From Deltaproteobacteria bacterium (GTDB taxonomy: Bacteria; Desulfobacterota; Desulfobacteria; Desulfobacterales; JAFDDL01), in assembly GCA_019310865.1 (NCBI GenBank), contig JAFDDL010000096.1, forward strand, positions 1 through 9,961: a DNA stretch of 9,961 nt. The letters run 5' to 3'. Of this stretch, positions 1 to 7,996 are shown piece after piece. The number at the start of each line of letters is the position of its first letter. Positions within the stretch are counted from its first letter, which is position 1. The notes under the pieces are model-generated. The model did no database searches, was not told the origin of the DNA, and worked only from the letters and a program-made list of their open reading frames with translations. The position numbers and the translations under genes are program-made.

Positions 1-1094
1 TGAAGGAGAATGGCCACATCCTGCTCCAGTGCTATCTTCTCAATACCGTCTTTGAGCATGTTGCCCAATTTTTCGATGTGCCTGAATGCCGCCCCGTCAT
101 CCTTTTCGAGTTCTTCGATCGTTGCGGTCACGGCTGCCATGGCCAGGGGATGACCGTTGTATGTTCCGGCCGCAACCACATCCGTTTTGGTAACGACATC
201 CATCACCTCCCGCTTCCCGCAAAATGCGGAAACCGGGATCCCCCCGCCAATGGCCTTTGCCAGTGTCGTCATGTCGGGGGTAACACCAAAATACCCCTGG
301 GCGCCTTTGAGTCCGATACGAAATCCGGTCAGAACTTCATCAAAAATCAGCACGACCCCATACTGTGTACAAAGATCGCGAACGCCTTCCAGGTATCCCG
401 GCTCCGGCATGCAGCCACTCAGGTTCACCATTGTCGGCTCCATGATAACCGCCGCAATATCGTGGCCGTATTTATTTAAAAGCGTCTCCAAAGCCGCCGG
501 ATCATTCCATTCGATCATGTAACCGTCTCGGAGCGCATGCCTGGCCCTACCCTCTGTATGAGAAATGATGGAGAACTGATCTTCTTCAATCTCACCAGGC
601 ACCGGTACCGGATTTTCACGATCGGTTACGATCCCGCCGAATATATTATCCAGGCAACCATGATAATGGCCGTTGAATCGAACAAACATATTTCGGCCGG
701 TATACCCTCTGGCGACGCGTAAGGCATTATAATTGGCCTCTGTCCCCGAACAGGCAAATCGCACCAAATCGGCCGACGCAATATGATCAACTATTTTCTG
801 TGCCGCTTTTACATCCAGGTTGTTACCATCGGACATATAAAGCCGACGGACCTGTGTTTCGATGGCATTTTGAAGATGTTCATTTCCGTGTCCGAGAATA
901 ACGGGGCCGGAACCAAGAGCGTAGTCAATATACTCGTTTCCATCCATGTCATAGAGCCGGGCACCTTCCCCATGGGTCATATACACCGGATGATACCCCT
1001 CATCCTTCTTATAATTGCTCTGGACAGCGCCAGGAATTATTTTCCCGGCATACGCCGATAGTTCATCCGATTTTGGTGTTTGATATATTTCCAT
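1..1094 (-). CDS. Class III aminotransferase, glutamate-1-semialdehyde 2,1-aminomutase-like (3' end missing)
   Basis: PLP-dependent fold-type I enzyme of the class III aminotransferase / glutamate-1-semialdehyde aminomutase (GSAM) group. I translated 364 codons; the reading frame stays open to the left edge, so the C-terminus (roughly 60-90 residues by family length) is outside. Visible family marks are SGTEAN at residues 116-121 (PLP phosphate site), FDEVLTGFR at 251-259 with Asp252 expected to bind the pyridine nitrogen, and TTLAKAIGGGIPVSAF at 276-291 with Lys280 as the Schiff-base lysine. The start at 1094 has GGAG 7 nt upstream and overlaps the AOR gene by 32 nt, implying translational coupling. 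Resemblance to HemL is clear, but the N-terminus, a longer segment around residues 155-195 and the absence of tetrapyrrole genes nearby argue for a paralogue with another substrate, perhaps an amino-aldehyde or beta-amino acid. Family call is firm; substrate unknown. Confidence 0.88.
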   Translation of the reverse strand, partial: MEIYQTPKSDELSAYAGKIIPGAVQSNYKKDEGYHPVYMTHGEGARLYDMDGNEYIDYALGSGPVILGHGNEHLQNAIETQVRRLYMSDGNNLDVKAAQKIVDHIASADLVRFACSGTEANYNALRVARGYTGRNMFVRFNGHYHGCLDNIFGGIVTDRENPVPVPGEIEEDQFSIISHTEGRARHALRDGYMIEWNDPAALETLLNKYGHDIAAVIMEPTMVNLSGCMPEPGYLEGVRDLCTQYGVVLIFDEVLTGFRIGLKGAQGYFGVTPDMTTLAKAIGGGIPVSAFCGKREVMDVVTKTDVVAAGTYNGHPLAMAAVTATIEELEKDDGAAFRHIEKLGNMLKDGIEKIALEQDVAILL

Positions 1095-3066
1095 TTTTCC
1101 GCTCCGAAACAAAATCCACGCCATGGGTTTTATTTGGTTTACTCCAGTCCTTTTCCATATCGTCGGCGATATCTTTAAGTCCAAGCTGCTCAAGCAATTT
1201 CCGGGTGGGTATACCCGTTTTTGGATCCCAGCCCCTCAGTTTGTAAAATTCCGTCTTCATCTTCTCCATTTTTTCAGGATCGGCTTTTTCCCCTCTATAT
1301 TTTCCGTCAGGCATAGGTTCATAAAATCGCTTCGGCAATTTGTCGTCATCCCTTGTCAAACCCTCTCTGATCTCAAAGGCCCTTTCCAAACACCGTGTTC
1401 TATCAGTCGCCGCTAAAAATGCTTCGTGCGTTAGCGAAACGCCTTTTCCTGCGTTATAAATATCGACAACAAACTGTGACTCCAGTGTATTTGACCCCTG
1501 ATAACCAAAGTGTTTGCAAAATCCCAACATGTCGCATGCAGAAACTTCATCTTCACAATGGACCATGAGCGCGGCTTTTCCTTCGTACTCGGTAGGGATG
1601 AGGCCTTTATCTGTACCTGAAATTTCTTTTGCATGGGCCACTGCTTCAGCTAAAAATGCTTCCGCCTCATCCTTTTCCAGCATTGCAACAAAATCAGAAG
1701 TTGATTCAGAAGGAACTTCACCCCTTAAATAATCTCCTCTTGTGCCGACCGATGCAGCTAAAAGAACCCCTTTCAATGCCCTTGGATCATAAACTTCAAT
1801 GGCAAGCCCCTTGGTATGAACGAAGTAATCCGCCGTCCCTTTGCCGAACCTGTCTGCAATCACATCATAGTTCTCGGCAAGCAGATCACCGATTCCTTCC
1901 CGAAGGCTGATTTTATTGATGATATCGATGATGGCCCGACGGCTTCCCCACTCCATGGGGATTCCGTCCGTATCCTTTTCTGTAATCAATCCTCGCTGGT
2001 GCAACTCCATCAACCAGCCGATTATTCCCGCCACCTGGCAGACATCGATGCCGGTCTTCTGGCATAATACCGTGGCCTCAAACCATAAATCCACATCCGG
2101 ATTCCCCACAATGGTATTCAGCTCCTGGTATTGCGCACACTTTGCCATGCCACCGCCTAAACCAGGCACTATGAAAGTGTCATTGCATCCTAGGCCACAA
2201 CCGAAACAGGACACTTTCCCCTGTAAATATTGTTCATAGTATCCCTGCAGTCTAAAATTCTCGAAATCCGGACGCGTTACTGATTGCCAGTTGTTAAAGG
2301 CCATTTTTCCTGATTTGTACAATTCATCATGATTGACAGCCCATCCTTTTTCGGAAATCATCTTGCTCATTGGGTCCTCTTTGATCATTTTCTGGGCTTT
2401 TTTACACAGTTCAACAAATTCTTTCGGCTTTGCCACCTTCACGCCATTGGTGCCGCGAACCGCGATGGCCTTCAGATTTTTCGAACCCATCACAGCACCC
2501 ATTCCGGTTCGGCCGGCCGTATTATTCGGCCCCGTTGCAACGGTAGCGTATCGGACCCTGTTTTCTCCTGCAGGTCCGATACAAACCACCTGAACATCCG
2601 GATCCATCAATTCTTCCCGTAAAATGGCCTGGGTTTCCCATGCGTCTTTTCCCCAGACACTTCCGGCATCCTTGATTTCAACCGTTTCATTATCAATGGA
2701 AAGATATACCGGCCGGTCTGCTTTTCCTTCCAGAACAACCATGTCATACCCTGCATATCTTAACTCCACGCCCCAATACCCACCAAAAGAACTGGCACCA
2801 TTCAGGCCGGTCACCGGAGACTTGGATCGAATATGGGTTCTTCCGGCTCCCGGCACCAGCGTTCCGGTAAACGGTCCGATGCTGATATATAGCTTATTCT
2901 CAGCACTGAGCGGATCCACAAGGGGGGGCACCTCATCGTAGAGCAGTCTGGCGTCAATCCCCCTGGCGCCGATATGTTTTTCTTCATACTTGGCCGTTGG
3001 CTCGGTGCGTATTTTCCGGTTTGTCAAATCCACTCTCAATATCTTACCGGCTGTTAGATAAGCCAT
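1063..3066 (-). CDS. aor: Tungsten-type aldehyde:ferredoxin oxidoreductase (AOR family)
   Basis: Predicted cytoplasmic tungstopterin enzyme that oxidises aldehydes to carboxylates with ferredoxin, or runs in reverse with low-potential electrons. The 667-residue product is somewhat longer than the roughly 605-residue archaeal AOR and close to bacterial members. Family marks: GARGIDARLLYDEV near 33-46; SPVTGLNGASSFGGYWG near 83-99; NNTAGRTGMGAVMGSKNLKA at 181-200 (pterin region); the 4Fe-4S ligands C287-x2-C290-x3-C294; and CDMLGFC at 511-517, giving the fourth ligand Cys517 within a DxxGxC motif. Glu315 may match the conserved active-site glutamate, by eye alignment. The tail has the typical RGWDPKTGIPTRKLLEQLGL (611-630) followed by about 37 extra residues that overlap the aminotransferase gene. 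The start has GGAGGG 4 nt upstream. A ferredoxin gene lies two genes upstream. No FAD subunit like AorC is seen in the window. Aldehyde specificity cannot be told; a BamB-like role is less likely because no other Bam subunits are present. Confidence 0.95.
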   Translation of the reverse strand: MAYLTAGKILRVDLTNRKIRTEPTAKYEEKHIGARGIDARLLYDEVPPLVDPLSAENKLYISIGPFTGTLVPGAGRTHIRSKSPVTGLNGASSFGGYWGVELRYAGYDMVVLEGKADRPVYLSIDNETVEIKDAGSVWGKDAWETQAILREELMDPDVQVVCIGPAGENRVRYATVATGPNNTAGRTGMGAVMGSKNLKAIAVRGTNGVKVAKPKEFVELCKKAQKMIKEDPMSKMISEKGWAVNHDELYKSGKMAFNNWQSVTRPDFENFRLQGYYEQYLQGKVSCFGCGLGCNDTFIVPGLGGGMAKCAQYQELNTIVGNPDVDLWFEATVLCQKTGIDVCQVAGIIGWLMELHQRGLITEKDTDGIPMEWGSRRAIIDIINKISLREGIGDLLAENYDVIADRFGKGTADYFVHTKGLAIEVYDPRALKGVLLAASVGTRGDYLRGEVPSESTSDFVAMLEKDEAEAFLAEAVAHAKEISGTDKGLIPTEYEGKAALMVHCEDEVSACDMLGFCKHFGYQGSNTLESQFVVDIYNAGKGVSLTHEAFLAATDRTRCLERAFEIREGLTRDDDKLPKRFYEPMPDGKYRGEKADPEKMEKMKTEFYKLRGWDPKTGIPTRKLLEQLGLKDIADDMEKDWSKPNKTHGVDFVSERKNGNISNTKIG

Positions 3067-3123
3067 TTTTCCCTCCGATTATTCTTATGTTTAATAAACG
3101 ACTATTTAATGTGGTCCCTTACC

Positions 3124-3129
3124 ATTATA
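3124..3129 (-). promoter_or_regulatory. Candidate -10 box of an internal promoter ahead of AOR
   Basis: The 88-nt gap between the MFS stop and the AOR start contains a perfect TATAAT on the minus strand, about 58 nt before the AOR start codon. The best 6-mer at a 17-nt spacing, TCAGAT, is a poor match to TTGACA, so this would be a weak or activator-dependent sigma-70 promoter. The gap is AT-rich compared with the genes and longer than the other gaps in the redox half, which favours a control region. A perfect TATAAT can occur by chance in such DNA. Confidence 0.25.
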
Positions 3130-3154
3130 ATTGCGCATGCCGTTTGATCTGATC

Positions 3155-4351
3155 TCAGGTGGTTAAAGGGGCGTCATGCCGGGGGACAGTTTTTTGCACT
3201 CTCGTGGCGGGCAGTACGAGTACCAGGCTTAATGCAAAATGTCCAAGCATGATCCATAGCAGCGTGCTATAGCCGTGACCGACAACCAGACTCGCCAGAC
3301 CCGGGCCCACAAACATTCCCAGGCTGAACATCACGTTTGCCGTTGCCACCAGCCGTCCCGATGGATCGGCTTCAGCGGTTATCCCCATGTAATAACATGA
3401 AACAAAGCTAATGGCCGAGGTGAAAAAGAACGCCGCTGATGTAAAGGTCACCATGGTGATGTCGATGATGACCGCTGCCAAACTCGCCATAATCAGGCTC
3501 AGGCCGATAGAGACAGGAATGGTTCTCCCGAATCGCGTTCCAATCCAGGCGGCCAGCAAGCCGCCCAGCATGCCGCCGATCTGGCTTAGCGATAGACTGA
3601 GCCCGACTTTCTCCACCGGGATTCCCGCAGAAGTGCCTACCCGATCCCAATAGGTCCACAAACCGGCTTCACCAGCTGCCATCAGTATGTAAGCAAAAAA
3701 AACCATGATGATCGGCAGGGTCATTAATCGGGTGAGTGGCTGTGAACCGGCCAGATTTTGATCCGCTGAGCGGGCGCTTCCGGGGAGCCATACCAAGGCA
3801 ATGAGTCCGAGCAATGAAAGTGTTGCGATGCAACAGAACACGCCCTGCAGGTTAATGCCCTGCAAGAGATGCGGTAGCGTGTAGAGTCCGATGGCCCCGA
3901 GGGTGAATTGCGCACACCACAGCATCCCGAAAAACGGATCCGGATCCTTGAATTTTGCAACATACGCGGCAATCGAACACCATATCAATCCCGAGCCGAT
4001 CCCTCCGGCAAGCCGAAGCCCTATCCAGGTGCTGTATGACTTCATAACCGCGCAAGTGCCGTCAGCGGACAATAACAGGAGGAGGCCAAGCAAAATGGAT
4101 CTTTTCAGGTTCCAGCGATGAATCGAGAGGCTCGCCCCGAGCGTGACTGCGAAAAAGCCGAACATATGCACTGTTGCCACCCACCCGGCCTGGGCGTCGG
4201 AGAATGAAAGATGATCGACCATGGCACCGACCAGTCCCGGCATCATTATAAAAAAGCTGAAAGCCGCAACATTTAATGAGATTAAAACGACTCTCGTCTG
4301 GAGCATCGATGTTTTATTCTTCTCGGAATTATCTTGGCTTTGTTGGCTCAT
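3155..4351 (-). CDS. MFS transporter, 12 transmembrane segments
   Basis: Major facilitator superfamily inner-membrane permease of 398 residues, the usual length. Hydrophobic segments are spread through the whole protein (for example 20-43, 56-76, 85-103, 109-131, 143-160, 169-190, then 208-229, 250-270, 277-299, 302-323, 335-358, 361-380) with a hydrophilic central loop near 191-207, giving the 6+6 pattern. Degenerate motif-A loops follow TM2 (HRWNLKR, 78-84) and TM8 (GTRFGR, 271-276). The start at 4351 has AAGGA 9 nt upstream, and that ribosome site overlaps the TAA stop of the ferredoxin gene, so the two are very likely co-transcribed and coupled. Its place between the ferredoxin and AOR suggests uptake or export of the carboxylate, aldehyde precursor or a related small molecule. 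I do not recognise a specific MFS subfamily. Met16 is an alternative start but has no better ribosome site. Confidence 0.9.
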   Translation of the reverse strand: MSQQSQDNSEKNKTSMLQTRVVLISLNVAAFSFFIMMPGLVGAMVDHLSFSDAQAGWVATVHMFGFFAVTLGASLSIHRWNLKRSILLGLLLLLSADGTCAVMKSYSTWIGLRLAGGIGSGLIWCSIAAYVAKFKDPDPFFGMLWCAQFTLGAIGLYTLPHLLQGINLQGVFCCIATLSLLGLIALVWLPGSARSADQNLAGSQPLTRLMTLPIIMVFFAYILMAAGEAGLWTYWDRVGTSAGIPVEKVGLSLSLSQIGGMLGGLLAAWIGTRFGRTIPVSIGLSLIMASLAAVIIDITMVTFTSAAFFFTSAISFVSCYYMGITAEADPSGRLVATANVMFSLGMFVGPGLASLVVGHGYSTLLWIMLGHFALSLVLVLPATRVQKTVPRHDAPLTT

Positions 4352-4363
4352 TCGTCACAATCC

Positions 4364-4864
4364 TTATTGCTGGGCAGCTTTATCTTTGAGCGATTTTACA
4401 ACCACTGCGATCCCTTTGCGCTTCTGTTTCATATCAAGCTTGTCTGAGCGGATATACTCCAATGCATCAAAGGGACAGATCTGGACACATTCGGGCTCTC
4501 CCATGCAAAGATCACATTTTGAGGCGATTTTTTCGACATGGTCCACCATTATTCCCCCGAAGGGGCATGTGTAAGCACAGCGCCGGCACCCCAAACATTT
4601 ATCCCCATCGACCAGTTTTGCACCCGTATCCGGATCCCGGGATATGGCATTAACCGGGCAAACCGCCATACAGACAGCCTCTTCGCATTGCTGGCAGCCG
4701 GCAGGGACATTGGTAACGATCCCATCGGTCTCGGTTCTGATCGCCCGTATCCTGGACCTGGCCGGGTTAAACTCTTCGTGATGCGAAAAGGAACACACCA
4801 GCTCGCATAACCGGCATCCTCGGCAGAGTTCATAGTTTGTTGAAATCAGATAACTGTAGCTCAT
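4364..4864 (-). CDS. Ferredoxin-type electron transfer protein with four 4Fe-4S motifs
   Basis: Small cytoplasmic iron-sulfur protein of the HycB/DmsB-like (4Fe-4S dicluster domain) group, 166 residues with no signal peptide or membrane segment. All 16 cysteines of four clusters are present: C14-x2-C17-x2-C20-x3-C24; C57-x2-C60-x4-C65-x3-C69-P; C90-x2-C93-x2-C96-x3-C100-P; and C117-x2-C120-x5-C126-x3-C130-P. Proteins of this type often sit beside bacterial AOR genes and carry the electrons of the tungsten enzyme, as AorA does for AorB; that role is inferred here from neighbourhood. It begins 61 nt after the DUF1329 gene and ends 12 nt before the MFS gene. The upstream site AAAGG at about 10 nt is weaker than the other ribosome sites of the window, but the N-terminus matches the family (first cluster within 14 residues). 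The lysine-rich C-terminal tail after residue 140 is not explained. Confidence 0.92.
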   Translation of the reverse strand: MSYSYLISTNYELCRGCRLCELVCSFSHHEEFNPARSRIRAIRTETDGIVTNVPAGCQQCEEAVCMAVCPVNAISRDPDTGAKLVDGDKCLGCRRCAYTCPFGGIMVDHVEKIASKCDLCMGEPECVQICPFDALEYIRSDKLDMKQKRKGIAVVVKSLKDKAAQQ

Positions 4865-4890
4865 ATCGACATAACCTTTCGCTTGATTCC

Positions 4891-4918
4891 GGGGGCTTTT
4901 CCGTCCGGAAAGGCCCCC
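4891..4918. other. Strong inverted repeat (hairpin) between envelope and redox halves
   Basis: Two 12-nt arms (4891-4902 and 4907-4918) around a 4-nt loop, pairing at 11 of 12 positions with five G:C pairs at the base. On the sense (minus) strand it is followed by GGAATCAAGCG, not by a T-run, so it is not a standard intrinsic terminator for the DUF1329 transcript. In the plus direction it is followed by TTGGATTTTATTTT, which is T-rich but interrupted, and no plus-strand gene lies upstream. It may act as a partial terminator or as an mRNA 3'-end stabiliser setting different levels for the two halves of the block. Confidence 0.6.
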
Positions 4919-4925
4919 TTGGATT

Positions 4926-6389
4926 TTATTTTGCCATCTTCAACACACCTTTGAGGCTGACATCCCCGAGCTGATAGTTCGCCGGGATACCGTATTCGAT
5001 GGAAAAATTGCTTTGCTCGTCCACATGATCGGATGCGATGAAATACCCGCCGACGTTGGCAATTATGCCGGCCTTCGGGATAAAGCATTGATGCCACCAA
5101 ATCGATCGGTATAGCCGGTCCTTCTGGTCATAACAGTCCGTGACGGGAATAAAAAAGGTCTCTTTGTCCATAAAGATAATCCGTTTGCTGTACACGTAGT
5201 TTTTGTCCAACTCCGTTACCAAAATCGTATAAATCGGACGTCGCTCCAGCTTCGCGTTTTTAAAGGCATATCCGTCCTTGCTGTCCACATACTCATCGCC
5301 GATCTCCTGAAACGCTACGGTTAAATATTCCCGGTCCTCGGTAATCTCAAATTTCATGGGATAACGATCCGGGGTCATTTTCTGAGAAAAGCCTTGGGTG
5401 TCATCCATAGTCGCATTCTCCCCCGGTGCCGAATCCTGGGTATCGGTGGCGCTGAGCTTTCGGATTCGTCGTATGGAAGGTACCCACATTAAAGACTGAT
5501 CGAGCGTTTGGGGATCATTGAAAGTAGTGATGTGCCAAACCAGTCCCTTTACGTCCCGAGGTGAATTATATACGGCTGCAGCGATGCTCTTTTGCGATCT
5601 TTTTTCCGCCGCTGCGGAAACCCAGCCGTATGGCTCGAATAAAACCCGACCGTGTGCCCGTAATCCAATGACCTCGATAGAATTGTCACTCTCCGTTCTC
5701 AGATTTTTATTAAACCCGAAGCCCTTGATATACCATGCCTGATCACCCCCCCAGTTGCTGTACTTGGATAGATGGTTGTAGATAAGCTTGCGGGCCTTGT
5801 ACTTACCTTCAGGCTGCGGGAAAGGGTAGCCGGCCATCCAGGTTTCGGCTATAATAAAGCCGTCCTTGTCGAGTTTGGCTTTGCCTTTGTTTTTACGTGT
5901 TGCCTCGGCGATGGGAAGCCCCCAATAAAGCTGCCGCGTGGGGATAATCTCAAATGCCTCAATGGCGCAGACATAGGGAGGGCCGGGGTTTCGGAGACGG
6001 AGTTTTAGCGGTGGGATTAACAGTTCATTTAATCCCGGTTTGTTTTTTACATCGGCAAGGGTGTATTTACCGGGTGTGATCTCCGGGGCGATCTGACCGA
6101 CAACCTCCGGCGCCTTGAACCCCACCAGAGCGGACCAGACGTCCTTCATCTCTTGCACGTCATGGGTCAAATGATTCCAAAATTCCGGCGGCAATACGGC
6201 GCCAGGCCCGTAATTTTTCTGAATCGGCCGGGGATCATCGATTGATTGCTTCTGCTTCAAGACGGTATCCATCCTGGGGACATAGGTTTCCGGATCGGGC
6301 GGGGTATAAGCCGGTACGGCTGAAGCGAACATTACCGCCGCCGTGCACAAAATCACACTGTATGCCAAGCATTTGCCAAGTGGTCTCAT
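4926..6389 (-). CDS. DUF1329 periplasmic protein
   Basis: Exported protein of 487 residues in the DUF1329 family, whose members are thought to share a LolA/LppX-like fold able to hold a hydrophobic ligand. A Sec signal peptide covers residues 1 to about 27 (basic MRPLGK, hydrophobic core, AVPA cut site). The mature part is rich in Trp, Tyr and Gly, with SNWGGDQAWY near 212-221, EPYGW near 253-257 and WWHQCFIPKAG in the last 70 residues, in keeping with a beta-rich lipid-like ligand binder. The ribosome site GGAGG lies 8 nt before the start, and the gene follows the DUF1302 gene by 38 nt. DUF1329 and DUF1302 genes are regularly found together with an RND transporter, as here, so a shared envelope transport role is likely. 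Biochemical function is not established for the family as far as I know. Cys15 is not in a good lipobox, so a soluble periplasmic form is favoured. Confidence 0.88.
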   Translation of the reverse strand: MRPLGKCLAYSVILCTAAVMFASAVPAYTPPDPETYVPRMDTVLKQKQSIDDPRPIQKNYGPGAVLPPEFWNHLTHDVQEMKDVWSALVGFKAPEVVGQIAPEITPGKYTLADVKNKPGLNELLIPPLKLRLRNPGPPYVCAIEAFEIIPTRQLYWGLPIAEATRKNKGKAKLDKDGFIIAETWMAGYPFPQPEGKYKARKLIYNHLSKYSNWGGDQAWYIKGFGFNKNLRTESDNSIEVIGLRAHGRVLFEPYGWVSAAAEKRSQKSIAAAVYNSPRDVKGLVWHITTFNDPQTLDQSLMWVPSIRRIRKLSATDTQDSAPGENATMDDTQGFSQKMTPDRYPMKFEITEDREYLTVAFQEIGDEYVDSKDGYAFKNAKLERRPIYTILVTELDKNYVYSKRIIFMDKETFFIPVTDCYDQKDRLYRSIWWHQCFIPKAGIIANVGGYFIASDHVDEQSNFSIEYGIPANYQLGDVSLKGVLKMAK

Positions 6390-6427
6390 AATGGGTCCTC
6401 CTGATGTTTTGCGGGGTTACATACCGC

Positions 6428-7996
6428 TTAGAATTGATAGGTTATTGAAAAATTTACATGGTCCTTGTGCCTGAATGTTTCCAGTCCATAGCCGGTGCCC
6501 TTGAGTGAATTTTTCACTGTCTCAACACCCACCCACCCGACAGAGAACGACCATGAGTCATTGTAAAGATAACTAACGCCGGCCATAAAAAATTCATCCT
6601 CGGTGGTAAAATCGTGAGCCCAATAGAACCACGTCGTGAGCCGCGAACGAAGATAATACGTCTCCATATAAAGATCGAAAGTGTAGTTATCTTCTTCCGG
6701 GTACCAGGCCAGGCCCCTGGCCGGATAATCGAGTATCTTCCGATGGAAAAACTGGGGAGTGACGTAAATTCCCGACTTGGGATTGATCCATGGGATGTTC
6801 ACCTTCCAGTCGACGGCGATACCCCAGAAAAATTCATCGGTTTCCACCAGGCTCGCTTCATCGAAATCTGAATAGATGTTATCAAGGAAATAAGCCGCTT
6901 CCAGCCGGATTACCGGCGTCTGACCACCTAAAGCTGATAGCGATAGCTTAGTAAGCTCTCGGGTAAAGGTGGCGCCAAAATATTGTTGATCGTGATAAGT
7001 GCCATTGTAAACGATATGAAGGGTCGGCAGGCCGTCGTGCGGCGAGATATCCATATCGGTGAAAAGACCCTCGATGGTTGCGTCAAAATCCGCCAGCGGC
7101 ATGGGCGAATTGGATATACCGTCGAAGTACAACAGCGTGATCAGGCTGTCTTTGACATTTGCCTTTAACCGAAATCCCCATTCCTGGGCGTCGGATCCCG
7201 ACGGTTCATGGATATTTTCAATATTGGAGCCCAAATGTACAATGAATCCATCCCCGAAATCGATATCCGCACCCGGCGCCCAGATGCCCCCGACTTCATT
7301 TCCAACGCCCAATCCCTCATCACCACGAAATTCGACATCGGGATTGAAGATGAACTCCAGCCCGAGGTCGTACAACCATCCGGATTCAACCGGCACAAAG
7401 TATTCCACTTTGGCCAGCCAGATGGGAAGAATGATCGATTCAAACTGCACATCGGTAAATCCGCGCCTGGAGTCGAGGGGATTGATTTGGTCGGTGATTC
7501 GAAGTCCATCCATCTCTCCCCAGGAGACAATTTGCTTTCCAAGCCGAATATTCCAGTTGCCCGGGGTGAAGGTGACGTGAAACTCCTGTAACATATCTTC
7601 CTGATCGTCCAATACAAAAAGCTCATCACGGCCATTATCGAACCCTTTTCGGTTCCATTCGCCGTCATCGGATAACAATTCATAGGCCCAGTCCACATCG
7701 AGCATACCGGAAACAAAAAACCGGAGATCCGAAGTGGGCCGGTAGTCGGCCTCGAGGATGAACTGAAATGTCGCCTGCTGCAAACCAGACTGAGTGTCGT
7801 AGACATCCTCATCTTCCAGGCTATAGCTGATAGCCTGTTTTATCGATCCGGTCAGTTCAATGGGATTTTCACCCACATCGATTTTGATTTCCGCCATGGC
7901 GGGTGTTAGGGAAAAAACAAGCACCATCATCAAGGCAATGGAAAAACCCAAACGCTTTCCTTTTAAACATGACTGTGGATTTGAAACGATTTTCAT
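6428..7996 (-). CDS. DUF1302 outer-membrane beta-barrel protein
   Basis: Exported 522-residue protein of the DUF1302 family. The signal peptide spans residues 1 to about 35 (basic start, core ALMMVLVFSL, AMA cut site). The family hallmark RLGKQIVSWGEMDGLRITDQ followed by INPLDSRR occupies 151-178. The rest alternates polar and aromatic residues in barrel-strand fashion, and the last strand ends in NFSITYQF with the terminal Phe typical of BAM-inserted outer-membrane proteins. Size and pattern fit a porin-like channel, perhaps for a hydrophobic compound, working with DUF1329 and the RND pump. The start at 7996 has a strong AAGGAGG 7 nt upstream; that site lies inside the last codons of a 28-codon ORF whose TGA overlaps this ATG. 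Acidic residues are very abundant, common in barrel loops. No truncation or frameshift is seen. Substrate cannot be deduced. Confidence 0.9.
   Translation of the reverse strand: MKIVSNPQSCLKGKRLGFSIALMMVLVFSLTPAMAEIKIDVGENPIELTGSIKQAISYSLEDEDVYDTQSGLQQATFQFILEADYRPTSDLRFFVSGMLDVDWAYELLSDDGEWNRKGFDNGRDELFVLDDQEDMLQEFHVTFTPGNWNIRLGKQIVSWGEMDGLRITDQINPLDSRRGFTDVQFESIILPIWLAKVEYFVPVESGWLYDLGLEFIFNPDVEFRGDEGLGVGNEVGGIWAPGADIDFGDGFIVHLGSNIENIHEPSGSDAQEWGFRLKANVKDSLITLLYFDGISNSPMPLADFDATIEGLFTDMDISPHDGLPTLHIVYNGTYHDQQYFGATFTRELTKLSLSALGGQTPVIRLEAAYFLDNIYSDFDEASLVETDEFFWGIAVDWKVNIPWINPKSGIYVTPQFFHRKILDYPARGLAWYPEEDNYTFDLYMETYYLRSRLTTWFYWAHDFTTEDEFFMAGVSYLYNDSWSFSVGWVGVETVKNSLKGTGYGLETFRHKDHVNFSITYQF

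Noticed and set aside
78..1061. Series of plus-strand ORFs at the left end
   Set aside because: The reverse strand reads as an unbroken aminotransferase with all catalytic motifs, so these are its shadows.
1063..3066. BamB-type benzoyl-CoA reductase subunit as the identity of the AOR-family protein
   Set aside because: No BamC-I-like or aromatic-degradation genes are in the window, and the ferredoxin/MFS/aminotransferase context does not match a bam cluster; the general AOR call is safer.
6340..6350. Possible lipoprotein lipobox around Cys15 of the DUF1329 protein
   Set aside because: The residues before the Cys (V-I-L) do not fit the lipobox and the hydrophobic core continues past it to a normal AVPA cut site.
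7059..7580. 173-codon plus-strand ORF opposite the DUF1302 gene
   Set aside because: Composition is that of an antisense shadow (Ser/Pro/Asn-rich, no motif), it lies wholly inside a well-supported gene and has no family resemblance.
7165..7812. 215-codon ORF in another frame of the minus strand within DUF1302
   Set aside because: It overlaps the DUF1302 frame, which has a signal peptide, the family hallmark and a terminal Phe; the alternative frame has none of these.
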